NCBI GenBank assembly: GCA_016790075.1
Contig: JAEUPP010000009.1
Coordinates: 1-64,000 of the forward strand
Direction: 5' to 3'
From: Rhodanobacteraceae bacterium
Lineage (GTDB): Bacteria; Pseudomonadota; Gammaproteobacteria; Xanthomonadales; Rhodanobacteraceae
Length of the DNA: 64,000 nt
Shown here: positions 36,398 through 46,233 of the stretch, piece by piece
Layout: the number at the start of each line of letters is the position of its first letter
How positions within the stretch are numbered: the first letter of the stretch is position 1
Position numbers and translations under genes: made by a program
The notes under the pieces: model-generated
Told to the model about the DNA's origin: nothing
The model's database searches: none
What the model saw: the letters and a program-made list of their open reading frames with translations, nothing else

Positions 36398-39300
36398 GTC
36401 TGCCCCCGCCAAAGCGAATTGCGATATCGATGCCCTGTCCAATTTCGCTGCCTACCCGAATCGTGCCCCCGAGCGACTGCGTGACGAGGTTATAGACAAT
36501 ATGCATGCCGAGGCCGGAGCCGCCCTGACCACGACGCGTTGTAAAAAATGGATCAAAAATCCGTGCGCGCGTTGCTTCGTCCATGCCGACGCCGTCGTCA
36601 CGATAGCCAATCATGACCTCATCGCCGGTTCGCGCAATGGTAATGACGATACGTCCCGGGCGTTCGTCGACAAAACCATGCAGCAGCGAATTCATGACCA
36701 GGTTGCTCACGATCTGATACAGCGCGCCGGGTGCGGTTTCGCAAAACACGGGCTCGGCGCAGACCAGTTCGACCTTGTGCGGAGTTTTTCTTAGCGAAGG
36801 CCCCAGCGTGGTCAGAATCTCGCCTATGCAGGCACCGAGTTCAACCACGCGCCGGTCCTCGGTCGACTGGTCGACGGCAACCTGCTTGAAGCTTTTTACC
36901 AGTGCATCAGCGCGCCGCAGATTGCGCAATATCATTTCGGCCGATTCGCAGGCTACGTACAGGAAGCGGTCGAGATCACTACGCCCCAGCCGCTCCTGCT
37001 GCAGCAATCGCGACAGCCGTGTCGCCTCCTCAGCCAGATGCGAGGCCGCGGTAATGCCGACCCCCAGGGGGGTGTTGATCTCGTGCGCAATGCCGGCGAC
37101 CAGACCGCCCAGCGAGGCCAGCTTTTCCGCTTCCAGCAATTGGCGCTGGGTCAACGTGAGCTGACCCAGCGCATGCTGCAGCTCGACGTTGGTCGCGCGC
37201 AGATCGGCGGTGCGCCGCTCCACACGCACCTCGAGCTCTTCGTTGAGCGCCCGCAGCGCCGCTTCCGCACGTTTGAGCGCCGTGATGTCCTGTGTGATGC
37301 CGCTCATGCGCCGCGCCAGCCCGTTCGCATCGACATCGACGACGCGGCCACGCGTGAGCAGCCAGACCCATTCGCGATTGGTGTCAAGCGTGCGATAACT
37401 CGCCTCGAATAGCGGGGTTTCTCCGTGCAGATGCGCTTTGAACCGCCCCTCGAAGGCGTCCAGATCGTCCGGATGTACGAACGGGCGAAATCCTGACATC
37501 GACTGCTCGGCCGCTTCGGCGGTCGCCGCGACATGCTCCATGCGGTTCTCGCGGTGCATGCGTCCGCTCGGCAGTTCCACGTCCCAGAGCTCGCTGCCAC
37601 TGCCGGTCAACGCAAGTTTGAGACGCTCCTCGCTGAGCTTGATGCGTTCCTGCACGTGCTCCCGTGCTCGCCGACCCGCTTGCACGCGCTGCGCAATCAG
37701 CAAAGCCAGCAGGCCAGCCAGCAGCAGGTACCCGGCATACGCCCAGGGTGAGGCCCAGGGCGGCGGCAAGACGATGACCTTCACCACACCTTCCTGCTTG
37801 ACCCAGTCCTCGCCGTCCCGGCGCACGCGCACACGAAACTGATAGCTGCCTGAGGGCAGATCGGTATAGGTCGCGAACGGGCGCCGGTGATCGGCCTCGA
37901 TCCAGCGCGAATCGTGCGCATCGAGCCGGTAGGAGTAGCGCAGCGATTCCGCACCCGAGAAGTAGGGCGAGGCAAACTCAAACGTGGCATTGTCGTCTTC
38001 GTGGCTCAGTTGCACCTCGCCGCCGCGAATCAGGCTGCGTTGCAACGGCGATCCCGCATCACGCCTGAGCAACGCCGCCGGTATGTTGTTCAGCAGCAGG
38101 TTGGTGACTAGTGGTGCCGGCGCAGGGGCGAGACTGACCGCGGCAGTATCAATCAGGGTGAGACCTTCCGTCCCGCCGAACGCGATACGCCCGTCAGGCA
38201 ATTGCGCCATCGATCGCGCCCAGTAGCCTCCCGACAACGCCCCCTCATGGCGCCCAAAATTGATGATGCGGCCGCTGTCGGGATCGATACGACTGATACC
38301 GAGCGTCGTGCTGATCCAGATCAGGCCACGTCCGTCCTCGGCGATTTCACCCACCGCGTCGGCGGCCAGCCCCTGCCGTGTACTGAACAAGCGGAACGCC
38401 GACGCGGCATCGTTCGCGTCGGCCAGCATCGCCAACCCGCCACCTTGCATGCCTATCCAAAGCCGCCCTTTGCGATCCTCGTACAACGCGGACACGGAGT
38501 CGTTGACCAGCCAACGCAAGGAGCCGTCCTGCGTTGGCAGTCGCTCGGCGCGGCCGCGGCCCCGGTCAAAGCTGCCGAACCCGGCCAGCCGGTACGCCAG
38601 ATAGAACCGGCCGCTGCGCGTTTCCAGCACACCGTTGACGGTATCGCCGGCAATACTGTGTGGATCACCGGGATCGTGCACGTGGTGGCGGAAACTCTCG
38701 CAACCGCTGCACAGTTCGTCGAGACCATGATCGAGGGTGCCAACCCAGAGCGTGCCAGCGCTGTCCTCGCGCACGAATACCAGCGCGTCCGCGGCCAGGC
38801 TGCCAGGGTTCTGCGGGTCGTGCCGGTAGTGCTCGAATCCTGTGCTGCCGGGACGCAGGCGATTGAGGCCGCCGCCCCCGGTCGCCACCCACAGACTGCC
38901 GTCGCGCCCACGGGTCAATGCCTGGACGAAATTATGCGACAGCGAAGCAGGGTCGGCCGGATCGTGTACGTAGCGCTGCAGCAACCCGCGTTGCGGATCG
39001 AAATGGACCAGCCCCCCGCCTTCACCCAGACCTATCCACAAGCTGCCGTCACGATCCGCATGCACACTGGGCACAGCCCGTGAAGGCAGTGCGCGCGGCT
39101 CGCCCGCAACCGCGTCGATACGTGTAAATCCACGCGTGCGCGGGTCGTGAATGCTGAATCCGTTGACCCACGATCCGACGATGAGCAGGCCGCTACGCTC
39201 GCGCATCACCCGCCATAGGCGATTGGCAGCAACCGTGTAGTTACGCGTTGCGTCATGCGCGTAAGTGGCGAAGCGGCGTTTTTCCGGATCATAGTGACTG

Positions 39301-40280
39301 AGACCGTGATTGGAGGTCGCGAGCCAGAGCGTGCCGTCCGGGTCCGTCAGCAGACCAGGCACCGCATTGTCCGGAAGGCTGTCGCCAGGGGCGGCATTCG
39401 GGTCATGCCGCAGGTGCTGCAGCAAGCCGCCCTGCGTACTGAGCTGCAAGACGCCTGCGTCGAGCGTACCGACCCAGATGCTTGCATCCGCCGCTTCACC
39501 CAGCGCATAGGCATCTACCTGCGCAACCTCGGCGGCCACCGGCAAAGCCACACGCCCCTGCGCATCCAGATGCAGCAATCCGCCCCGTGTGGCAAGCCAT
39601 ATGCTGCCGTCACGCGCCTGCAACATCGCGCGCACGATGCGTAGTGCCGGCATCGCTCCGACAGGCACATCACTGAACCGACCCGTTGCACGATCCAGCC
39701 ATTGCAGCCGGCCTGCGGCCGTTGCAACCCAGAGGCGTTGCTCGCGATCGAGCAGCAGCGCCGTCACGTGATTCGCCGCGAGCGTATCGGAGCGCGTACT
39801 GTCGGCAAGGAAGTTGTCGAACCGATCGAGCCCGGCGTCATAGCGACTCAGTCCGCCGCTCTGCGTGGCGATCCAGAGATCGCCGTCCTTGTCAGGCACT
39901 ATGTCCCAGATATGGTTCTGCGCAATCGAATGCGGATCATCGCGATCATGGCGATAGGTCGTGAAACCGTGGCCGTCAAACCGGTTCAGCCCATCCTGCG
40001 TGCCTATCCACAGAAAACCGTTGCTGTCCTGCGCTATCGCGCGTGCGGTTACCTGCGAAAGCCCCTCGTCCGTACTGAAAGTCCGAAAGTGCACATTCTC
40101 GATACCGGGAACATCCGCCGCGCCCGCGCCAGCGACAACCAGCACGAACAGCCCGAACAGCCCGAACAGCAGGAGGCTCCGGGCAAGTCCGCATTTCTCA
40201 CGCCCGCACGTAGCGACGCCGCCGAGACACCGCCCTGATGCGCGCCGCGAACTGAGTGGCGGCGAAGTCGTAGCCGACAC
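36384..40280 (-). CDS. two-component-propeller sensor histidine kinase with PAS domain
   Basis: A kinase of about 1298 residues with the same plan as its downstream neighbour plus a cytoplasmic PAS domain. After a membrane-signal segment (SLLLFGLFGLFVLVVAGAGA) come propeller repeats (GFLWIGTQDGLNRFDG and others), a Y_Y_Y domain (YSYRLDAHDSRWIEADHRR), a membrane helix (WAYAGYLLLAGLLALLIA), and PAS/PAC (RPFVHPDDLDAFEGRF, RMSGITQDITALKRAE). A coiled coil follows, then the core with GIAHEINTPLG (His1066) and GGSGLGMHIVYNLV. The start is uncertain: no ATG lies near the signal segment, so the GTG at 40280 is proposed; the frame is open to 40496. The shared stretches around the His and in the HATPase suggest that the two kinases arose by duplication. 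Confidence 0.88.
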   Translation of the reverse strand: MSATTSPPLSSRRASGRCLGGVATCGREKCGLARSLLLFGLFGLFVLVVAGAGAADVPGIENVHFRTFSTDEGLSQVTARAIAQDSNGFLWIGTQDGLNRFDGHGFTTYRHDRDDPHSIAQNHIWDIVPDKDGDLWIATQSGGLSRYDAGLDRFDNFLADSTRSDTLAANHVTALLLDREQRLWVATAAGRLQWLDRATGRFSDVPVGAMPALRIVRAMLQARDGSIWLATRGGLLHLDAQGRVALPVAAEVAQVDAYALGEAADASIWVGTLDAGVLQLSTQGGLLQHLRHDPNAAPGDSLPDNAVPGLLTDPDGTLWLATSNHGLSHYDPEKRRFATYAHDATRNYTVAANRLWRVMRERSGLLIVGSWVNGFSIHDPRTRGFTRIDAVAGEPRALPSRAVPSVHADRDGSLWIGLGEGGGLVHFDPQRGLLQRYVHDPADPASLSHNFVQALTRGRDGSLWVATGGGGLNRLRPGSTGFEHYRHDPQNPGSLAADALVFVREDSAGTLWVGTLDHGLDELCSGCESFRHHVHDPGDPHSIAGDTVNGVLETRSGRFYLAYRLAGFGSFDRGRGRAERLPTQDGSLRWLVNDSVSALYEDRKGRLWIGMQGGGLAMLADANDAASAFRLFSTRQGLAADAVGEIAEDGRGLIWISTTLGISRIDPDSGRIINFGRHEGALSGGYWARSMAQLPDGRIAFGGTEGLTLIDTAAVSLAPAPAPLVTNLLLNNIPAALLRRDAGSPLQRSLIRGGEVQLSHEDDNATFEFASPYFSGAESLRYSYRLDAHDSRWIEADHRRPFATYTDLPSGSYQFRVRVRRDGEDWVKQEGVVKVIVLPPPWASPWAYAGYLLLAGLLALLIAQRVQAGRRAREHVQERIKLSEERLKLALTGSGSELWDVELPSGRMHRENRMEHVAATAEAAEQSMSGFRPFVHPDDLDAFEGRFKAHLHGETPLFEASYRTLDTNREWVWLLTRGRVVDVDANGLARRMSGITQDITALKRAEAALRALNEELEVRVERRTADLRATNVELQHALGQLTLTQRQLLEAEKLASLGGLVAGIAHEINTPLGVGITAASHLAEEATRLSRLLQQERLGRSDLDRFLYVACESAEMILRNLRRADALVKSFKQVAVDQSTEDRRVVELGACIGEILTTLGPSLRKTPHKVELVCAEPVFCETAPGALYQIVSNLVMNSLLHGFVDERPGRIVITIARTGDEVMIGYRDDGVGMDEATRARIFDPFFTTRRGQGGSGLGMHIVYNLVTQSLGGTIRVGSEIGQGIDIAIRFGGGRHVLA

Positions 40281-40621
40281 GACGCCGAGCCGACACGAGG
40301 CAGCAGCGCGCGTCAGGGCGAGCGTCTCGGTGGTCGCAGTGGAAGGGGTGTAGGAAATGCGGGCTAGCCCCCCAGTCGCGCATGTGCCGAGGCTAGCCGC
40401 GCCAATGCCCGGGCACAACCACTGCGTGCCGGCGGCTGGCGAGGTCGGTTCCGACGGATTGCTGGCCGCGTCCGCCACGAGCAGCCAAACGCCCACACCA
40501 AGCTCGTATTGGCTCCCGTTTCGTCAATTGCCGCAGCGCAACAGGACGGCGCATAATCGGGCGATTCGGCGCCTGCGGCGCCGTGATATCCAGTTTCCAT
40601 CCACGCTACGCGGAGAGATGT
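40281..40621. other. intergenic region between divergent kinase and thiolase genes
   Basis: 341 bases holding the 5' regions of the kinase pair and the thiolase. The kinase frame stays open to 40496, so its real start could lie inside this stretch, although the peptide there looks non-coding. No clear promoter pair or operator is seen. Confidence 0.45.
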
Positions 40622-41800
40622 ATGTCCGATATCGTCATCGTCGGCGCCAAGCGCACGGCCATTGGTTCCTTCCTCGGTCAATTCAGCGGCGTTCCTACTC
40701 CAACCCTAGGTGCGGCGGCGATCAAGGCCGCGCTGGAGCATGGCGGTATCTCCGCCGGCGACGTCGACGAAGCCATCATGGGCTGCGTACTGCCCGCCAA
40801 TCTCGGTCAGGCACCGGCACGCCAGGCGGCGCTTGCCGCCGGCCTGCCGGCGACAACCGGGTGCACGACGATCAACAAGGTCTGCGGCTCGGGCATGAAG
40901 GCGATCATGCAGGCGCATGACGCGATCAAAGCCGGTTCCGCGGCCGTCGTCGTCGCCGGCGGCATGGAGTCGATGACCAACGCACCGCACCTGATCCCGA
41001 ATTCGCGCAGCGGCAACCGCTACGGCAACTTCGAGGCCGTCGACCACATGGCCTGGGACGGCCTGACCAATCCTTACGACGGCAAGGCCATGGGCGTGTT
41101 CGGCGAGCAATGCGCCGACAAGTACAACTTCACCCGCGAAGAGCAGGACGCCTACGCCGCCGAGACCGTACGGCGTGCACTCGCCGCGCAAACCAGCGGC
41201 GCGTTTGCCAACGAGATCGTCCCGGTCAAGGTCGCCACGCGCAAAGGTGAAGTGGAATATTCCACGGATGAACAACCGTCCAAGTGCGACATTTCAAAAA
41301 TCGCCGCACTGAAGCCCGCCTTCCGCAAAGAAAACGGCACGATCACCGCGGCCAGCTCCTCCAGTATCTCCGACGGCGCCGCCGCGACCGTGCTCATGAG
41401 CGCCGACGAGGCCGCCCGCCGCGGCCTGAAGCCGCTGGCACGCATCGCCGCCCACGCGACGCATTCGCAGGAGCCGCAGTGGTTCACGACCGCGCCGGTC
41501 GGCGCGATCTCCGCCGTGTTGAGCAAGGCCGGCTGGCGCGTGGACGAAGTCGACCTGTTTGAAGTCAACGAGGCCTTCGCCGTTGTCGCCATGGCTCCCA
41601 TGCGCGAGCTAGGCATCCCGCATGCCAAGCTCAATGTCAACGGCGGCGCCTGCGCCCTCGGCCATCCTATCGGCGCCAGCGGCGCGCGCCTCGTCGTCAC
41701 GCTGATTCACGCGCTGCGCAATCGAGGCCTCAAACGCGGCGTCGCGTCACTGTGCATCGGCGGCGGTGAAGCAACGGCGATCGCGATCGAACTCATCTGA
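40622..41800 (+). CDS. atoB: acetyl-CoA C-acetyltransferase (thiolase)
   Basis: A 392-residue thiolase that joins two acetyl-CoA or splits acetoacetyl-CoA, used in degradation of ketogenic amino acids and in polyhydroxybutyrate synthesis. The active-site residues are visible: Cys88 in NKVCGSGMKA, His in the C-terminal GGACALGHPIGASGAR, and Cys in SLCIGGGEATA, plus NEAFAVVAM. The ATG at 40622 is chosen for GGAGAG just upstream and for the standard start MSDIVIVGAKRTAIGSF. Length matches biosynthetic/acetoacetyl thiolases rather than long-chain FadA. It may be co-transcribed with the lipoprotein gene 119 bases downstream. The symbol is by similarity; phaA is equally possible. Confidence 0.9.
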   Translation: MSDIVIVGAKRTAIGSFLGQFSGVPTPTLGAAAIKAALEHGGISAGDVDEAIMGCVLPANLGQAPARQAALAAGLPATTGCTTINKVCGSGMKAIMQAHDAIKAGSAAVVVAGGMESMTNAPHLIPNSRSGNRYGNFEAVDHMAWDGLTNPYDGKAMGVFGEQCADKYNFTREEQDAYAAETVRRALAAQTSGAFANEIVPVKVATRKGEVEYSTDEQPSKCDISKIAALKPAFRKENGTITAASSSSISDGAAATVLMSADEAARRGLKPLARIAAHATHSQEPQWFTTAPVGAISAVLSKAGWRVDEVDLFEVNEAFAVVAMAPMRELGIPHAKLNVNGGACALGHPIGASGARLVVTLIHALRNRGLKRGVASLCIGGGEATAIAIELI

Positions 41801-41919
41801 ACCTGTGCGGTGCGCGCGGGCATGGCGCGCACCGATGCACCTGACCGCAGCAGCCGCGTTTTCCCGAGTACCACAGCGGTTTGATGCTGCCGCTCTATCG
41901 ACACGAGGAGGATCTTCCT

Positions 41920-42351
41920 ATGAACATCTATCGCAGCGGGTTAAGTCTTGCACTGATCATCGGCCTTGCGGCCTGCAGCCAGCAGGACCAGCAGCGCGCC
42001 GACGCCGCCTCGAAAGCCGCCACACAGAAGATCGAAGCAGCCAAGCAGACCGCCGCGGAAACAACCGCGACCGCAAAAGAAGCGATCAAGGAAGCAGCGG
42101 GCGAGGTCAAGCAGGCCACGGCTGAAGCCGGTGACCGTATTCGCACCATCACCAACGAGGCCGGGGCAACCATCGAAGACGGAGTCAGCAAAGCCGCGGA
42201 CGCCAGCAAGGCCGTCGGCCAGGAACTCGCCGAAGGCGCCAAGGAAGTCGGCCGCGAGGTCAAGGACGGCGCCGTCGCCGTTGGCCGCGAGATCAAGGAA
42301 GCCGCGGTCGAGACCAAGGAAGCGGTCAAGGACGCAACGAAGAAAAACTGA
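41920..42351 (+). CDS. lipoprotein with LEA-like amphipathic helix repeats
   Basis: A 143-residue lipoprotein. GAGGAGG lies at good spacing before the ATG at 41920. The signal peptide ends in the lipobox LAAC, so the mature protein would carry lipid on its Cys. The rest is almost entirely Ala, Lys, Glu, Thr and Val in an 11-residue-like rhythm (AAKQTAAETTATAKEAIKEA, GREVKDGAVAVGREIKEA), as in LEA-type or apolipoprotein-like helices. No Trp and almost no aromatic residue occurs. Such proteins are linked to envelope stability or desiccation and osmotic stress; the role here is inferred from composition. A strong terminator follows 19 bases after the stop. Confidence 0.82.
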   Translation: MNIYRSGLSLALIIGLAACSQQDQQRADAASKAATQKIEAAKQTAAETTATAKEAIKEAAGEVKQATAEAGDRIRTITNEAGATIEDGVSKAADASKAVGQELAEGAKEVGREVKDGAVAVGREIKEAAVETKEAVKDATKKN

Positions 42352-42370
42352 TCGCCTCATCCGCGATGCA

Positions 42371-42402
42371 AAAACCGGCCGCGACTGCGGCCGGTTTTTT
42401 TT
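42371..42402 (+). terminator. intrinsic terminator after the lipoprotein gene
   Basis: AAAACCGGCCGC-GACT-GCGGCCGGTTTT is a perfect 12-base-pair stem with a four-base loop, and T continues for eight bases in all. The A-run on the 5' side makes it potentially active in both directions. The next 280 bases, up to the carboxyltransferase start, show no gene. Confidence 0.93.
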
Positions 42403-42681
42403 CACCTGCCTCCGGCTAGCAACCTGCAGACATCCATCAGTTACATCGAAACCCGGTAATGAACAGTGCCGTCGTTAGCGGCTGCGCGATTCCCCGTTCC
42501 ACTGGCCATGAGCATGCGAAGACCTTGCTCGACGCCACTTCGCTCGAATGCGCTGAGCGGGCCCTCTGCTGGCGGTGCGCCCAGCCACGGTTGCAACGAC
42601 TATCCAGACCCGATTCAACGATTTCCCAAACCGGCATGCGCTGTGTTTTCATGCGCGCCTTCGCTGATTTCCGGTGCGCCC

Positions 42682-44289
42682 ATGACCCTGATCGAATCCA
42701 AGATCGACACCCGCAGCCCTGAATTCCAGGCCAATGCCGCCCAGTTACGCGCCGCGGTGGATGATCTGCAAGCGCAGATGGCGAAGATCGCGCTGGGAGG
42801 CGGCGAGAAGGCACGCAACAAACACACCGAACGCGGAAAACTACTGCCGCGCGAGCGTATCCGTGCACTGCTCGATCCCGGTTCGCCGTTTCTGGAACTC
42901 TCTCCGCTTGCCGCACACGGCATGTACGACGATGCGGCGCCCTGCGCCGGCGTGATCACCGGCATAGGCCGTGTGCACGGCCAGGAAATCGTCGTGGTCG
43001 CCAATGACGCCACCGTCAAGGGCGGCACGTATTTCCCGATGACGGTAAAGAAACATCTGCGAGCGCAGGAAGTCGCACTGGAGAACCGCCTGCCCTGCGT
43101 CTATCTCGTCGATTCCGGCGGTGCCTTCCTGCCGTTGCAGGACGAAGTGTTTCCCGACAAGGAGCACTTCGGCCGCATCTTCTACAACCAGGCCCGGCTG
43201 AGTGGACTGGGTCTCGCCCAGATCGCCGTAGTCATGGGCTCTTGCACCGCAGGCGGCGCCTATGTACCCGCCATGTGCGACGAAACCATCATCGTCAAGG
43301 AACAAGGCACGATTTTTCTCGGCGGCCCACCACTGGTGAAGGCAGCGACGGGTGAAGTCGTCGACGCCGAATCACTGGGCGGTGCAGATGTGCACACTGC
43401 CGTATCCGGCGTTGCGGATCACTTCGCTGAAAACGACGCACATGCACTGGTGATCGCACGCGACGTTATCCGGCACCTCAACCGGCGCAAGCAATTGCCC
43501 GTCGCCGTAGCCGCACCGCGCGAACCTGCCTATGGGGCCGAGGAAATCTACGGTGTCGTGCCCAGCGACACGCGCCGCCCCTTCGATATCCGCGAAATCA
43601 TCGCGCGCATCGTCGACGGGTCTGAATTCCAGGAGTTCAAGGCACGCTACGGCAAGACCCTGGTCTGCGGCTTTGCCCATATCTACGGCTATCCGGTCGG
43701 CATCGTGGCGAACAACGGCATCCTGTTCGCTGAGTCTGCACTCAAAGGCGCGCATTTCATCGAGCTGTGCAACCAGCGCAATATCCCGCTGGTATTCCTG
43801 CAGAACATCACCGGCTTTATGGTCGGCCGCAAGTACGAGAACGCCGGCATCGCCAAGGACGGCGCGAAGATGGTCACCGCAGTGGCGTGCTCACATGTAC
43901 CGAAGTTCACTGTCATCATCGGCGGCAGCTTTGGCGCCGGCAACTATGCCATGTGCGGCCGTGGCTACCAGCCGCGCTTCCTGTGGATGTGGCCCAACGC
44001 CCGCATCAGCGTCATGGGCGGCGAACAGGCCGCCTCGGTGCTCGCGACCGTGCGCCGTGACGGCCTTGAGGCAGCTGGTCAGTCCTGGAGCAGCAACGAG
44101 GAAGAGGCCTTCAAGGCGCCCATCCGTGCCCAGTACGAACGCCAGGGTCACCCCTACTACGCCAGCGCTCGCCTCTGGGACGACGGCGTCATCGATCCAG
44201 CCGACACACGCCGCGTACTCGGCCTTGCGATCTCAGCCAGTCTCAACGCCCCGATAGAGCCACAGCGTTACGGCGTATTCCGCATGTAG
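42682..44289 (+). CDS. mccB: methylcrotonyl-CoA carboxylase carboxyltransferase (beta) subunit
   Basis: A 535-residue acyl-CoA carboxylase carboxyltransferase. With a biotin-carrying alpha subunit it carboxylates 3-methylcrotonyl-CoA, step four of leucine degradation. Family sequence is seen throughout: [32 protein letters not shown]-type residues in [77 protein letters not shown]. The QDEVFPD and QNITGFMVG segments fit methylcrotonyl- rather than propionyl-CoA carboxylase. The ATG at 42682 gives the standard length; the frame is open 72 codons upstream without coding character. No biotin carboxylase gene is in the window, so the partner must lie elsewhere. Confidence 0.92.
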   Translation: MTLIESKIDTRSPEFQANAAQLRAAVDDLQAQMAKIALGGGEKARNKHTERGKLLPRERIRALLDPGSPFLELSPLAAHGMYDDAAPCAGVITGIGRVHGQEIVVVANDATVKGGTYFPMTVKKHLRAQEVALENRLPCVYLVDSGGAFLPLQDEVFPDKEHFGRIFYNQARLSGLGLAQIAVVMGSCTAGGAYVPAMCDETIIVKEQGTIFLGGPPLVKAATGEVVDAESLGGADVHTAVSGVADHFAENDAHALVIARDVIRHLNRRKQLPVAVAAPREPAYGAEEIYGVVPSDTRRPFDIREIIARIVDGSEFQEFKARYGKTLVCGFAHIYGYPVGIVANNGILFAESALKGAHFIELCNQRNIPLVFLQNITGFMVGRKYENAGIAKDGAKMVTAVACSHVPKFTVIIGGSFGAGNYAMCGRGYQPRFLWMWPNARISVMGGEQAASVLATVRRDGLEAAGQSWSSNEEEAFKAPIRAQYERQGHPYYASARLWDDGVIDPADTRRVLGLAISASLNAPIEPQRYGVFRM

Positions 44290-44567
44290 CATCGCCCCTA
44301 GCGAGGGCGAATCCCGTTGTGCCACACAAGCAGCCCGGCGTCCTATCACGCCGCACGGGCATCCGTTGCTGGCGCATTGATCCGCCAGCACGAAAAGTCA
44401 CTGTGTGACGCATTACGTCGGCATCATCCGCAGACGAACCGCTCGCTCGACCGCAGAGTCGGTCAACCACGACCGTTCGGCGGCGTATTAAGCCGTCTGT
44501 GCGGGCTGTCACGATGCGGCCTAGTATCAGCTCGTAATGTTCGGAAGCCAGTACCGGGGAAGCCACC

Positions 44568-46223
44568 ATGCCACTGACCAGCCGTTACGGCGCATTGCTA
44601 CTTTGCGCCGCTCTTGTTGCTCCCAGCGCGCATGCGCGCACGTTCTTCAAGTCCGGCTTCGAGCCCGCGACCGATATTCCCGCCACCGACGGCGAAGCCG
44701 CCCGCTTCCTGACTCAAGCCACTTTCGGGCCGACCGAAGCGGACATCGCCAAGGTGCGCCAGATCGGCCTCTCAGCCTGGATCGACCAGCAGATGAACGC
44801 GGTCGCCATGACCGCGGCGCGCCCACATATGGAATCCGTAGCTGCCGCCATGACCGCCGGCGGCACGGAGACGATAGGCCAGAACCAGCGCATGAGCCGT
44901 TGGTTCCATACGGCCGTCACCGGTCCTGACCAGCTACGCCAACGCACTGCCTGGGCGCTGTCGCAAATCTTCGTAATCTCCGACACGAACGGCGCCATCA
45001 GCGGCGAACCGGTTCAGATGAGCGAGTACTGGGATCTGCTAGCACGCAATTCGTTCGGCTACTACCGCACCTTGCTCGACGAAGTGACCTACAACCCGTC
45101 CATGGGCAAGTTCCTGAGTCACTTCCGCAATCGCAAGGCCGCCACGGGCCGCGAACCTGACGAGAACTACGCCCGCGAAGTGATGCAGCTGTTCTCGATA
45201 GGCCTGGTCGAGCGCAATATCGACTACTCGCCGCTGCTGCAAGGCGGCCAGCCGATTCCGACTTACGACCAAAGCGTCATCAGCAACTACGCCAAGGTAT
45301 TTACGGGTTTTGCCTATAACAACGCGGGCACCAACCTGTTCGGAGGAACAAACACCTATCTGCCCATGTCCTGTGTCGCGACCGAACACGATACGACGGC
45401 GAAAGTGCTGGTCGGCGGCACCACGATTCCGGCAGGTCAGACTTGTGCGCTCGATGTGCGTGACGGCCTCAACCTGCTGGCCTCGCACCCCAACGTCGCG
45501 CCGTTCATGGCGCGCCAGTTGATACAGCGTTTCACGACCAGCAACCCTACGCCGGCATACATCACCCGCGTGGCACAAAAGTTCAACGACAATGGCGATG
45601 GCGAACGCGGCGACCTTGCGGCCGTGATCAAGCAGATCCTGCTCGATCCCGAAGCGCGCGCCGCGAATCCACCGGCGAATTTCGGCAAGGTGCGCGAACC
45701 ACTGCTGCGTCTGACCGCCGTGCTGCGCGCCTGGAATTTCCAGCTGCCCGCTGCGACGCAGTATGGCGAGATCCGCATGGGCATGACCAATCCAACCGCA
45801 AGCTATGCTCAGCGTCCGCTGGGCGCAGCGACCGTGTTCAACTTCTACGAACCCGACTATCAGCCGCCCGGCCCGGTTGCCAACGCGAACCTGTTTGCAC
45901 CGGAGATGCAGATCATCAACGAAGGCACGACGTATTCCATTTCCAATAGTCTCGCCGACTACACGTTTCGCTATTACGTCGGCATGACGAATCCGCCCAC
46001 TGATCGTCCGCTGATCAACGTGGCCGAGCTTAGCGGTCTGTCTACTGCGGCGGAGATGGTCGATCTCGTCAACCGGCGCATGTTCTACAACCAGATGACG
46101 GCCAGCACGCGCACGACGCTGCTGAACATGCTGAACTTCATGAACGGCGCCACGGCGAGCGAAAAGGCACGCTCGCTGCTGCAGATCGCCGCCATGTCGC
46201 CCGAATTTGCCACGCAACGCTGA
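44568..46223 (+). CDS. DUF1800 family exported protein, copy 1
   Basis: A 551-residue exported protein with a signal peptide (LLLCAALVAPSAHA) followed by FFKSGFEP and the DUF1800 start DGEAARFLTQATFGPTEADI. Typical DUF1800 stretches are ELLARNSFG-like DLLARNSFGYYRTLL, NYAREVMQLFSIGLVE, and FTGFAYNN. The family is found next to DUF1501 proteins in many bacteria, and its function is unknown. GGGGAAG precedes the ATG. The DUF1501 gene starts 10 bases after the stop, so the two are surely co-expressed. A second copy of the pair follows 2.1 kb downstream (start to start 3.76 kb). The short FFKxGFEP motif recalls a recurring segment after signals in this bacterial group; its role is unknown. Confidence 0.9.
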   Translation: MPLTSRYGALLLCAALVAPSAHARTFFKSGFEPATDIPATDGEAARFLTQATFGPTEADIAKVRQIGLSAWIDQQMNAVAMTAARPHMESVAAAMTAGGTETIGQNQRMSRWFHTAVTGPDQLRQRTAWALSQIFVISDTNGAISGEPVQMSEYWDLLARNSFGYYRTLLDEVTYNPSMGKFLSHFRNRKAATGREPDENYAREVMQLFSIGLVERNIDYSPLLQGGQPIPTYDQSVISNYAKVFTGFAYNNAGTNLFGGTNTYLPMSCVATEHDTTAKVLVGGTTIPAGQTCALDVRDGLNLLASHPNVAPFMARQLIQRFTTSNPTPAYITRVAQKFNDNGDGERGDLAAVIKQILLDPEARAANPPANFGKVREPLLRLTAVLRAWNFQLPAATQYGEIRMGMTNPTASYAQRPLGAATVFNFYEPDYQPPGPVANANLFAPEMQIINEGTTYSISNSLADYTFRYYVGMTNPPTDRPLINVAELSGLSTAAEMVDLVNRRMFYNQMTASTRTTLLNMLNFMNGATASEKARSLLQIAAMSPEFATQR

Positions 46224-46233
46224 GGGTGCTGCG

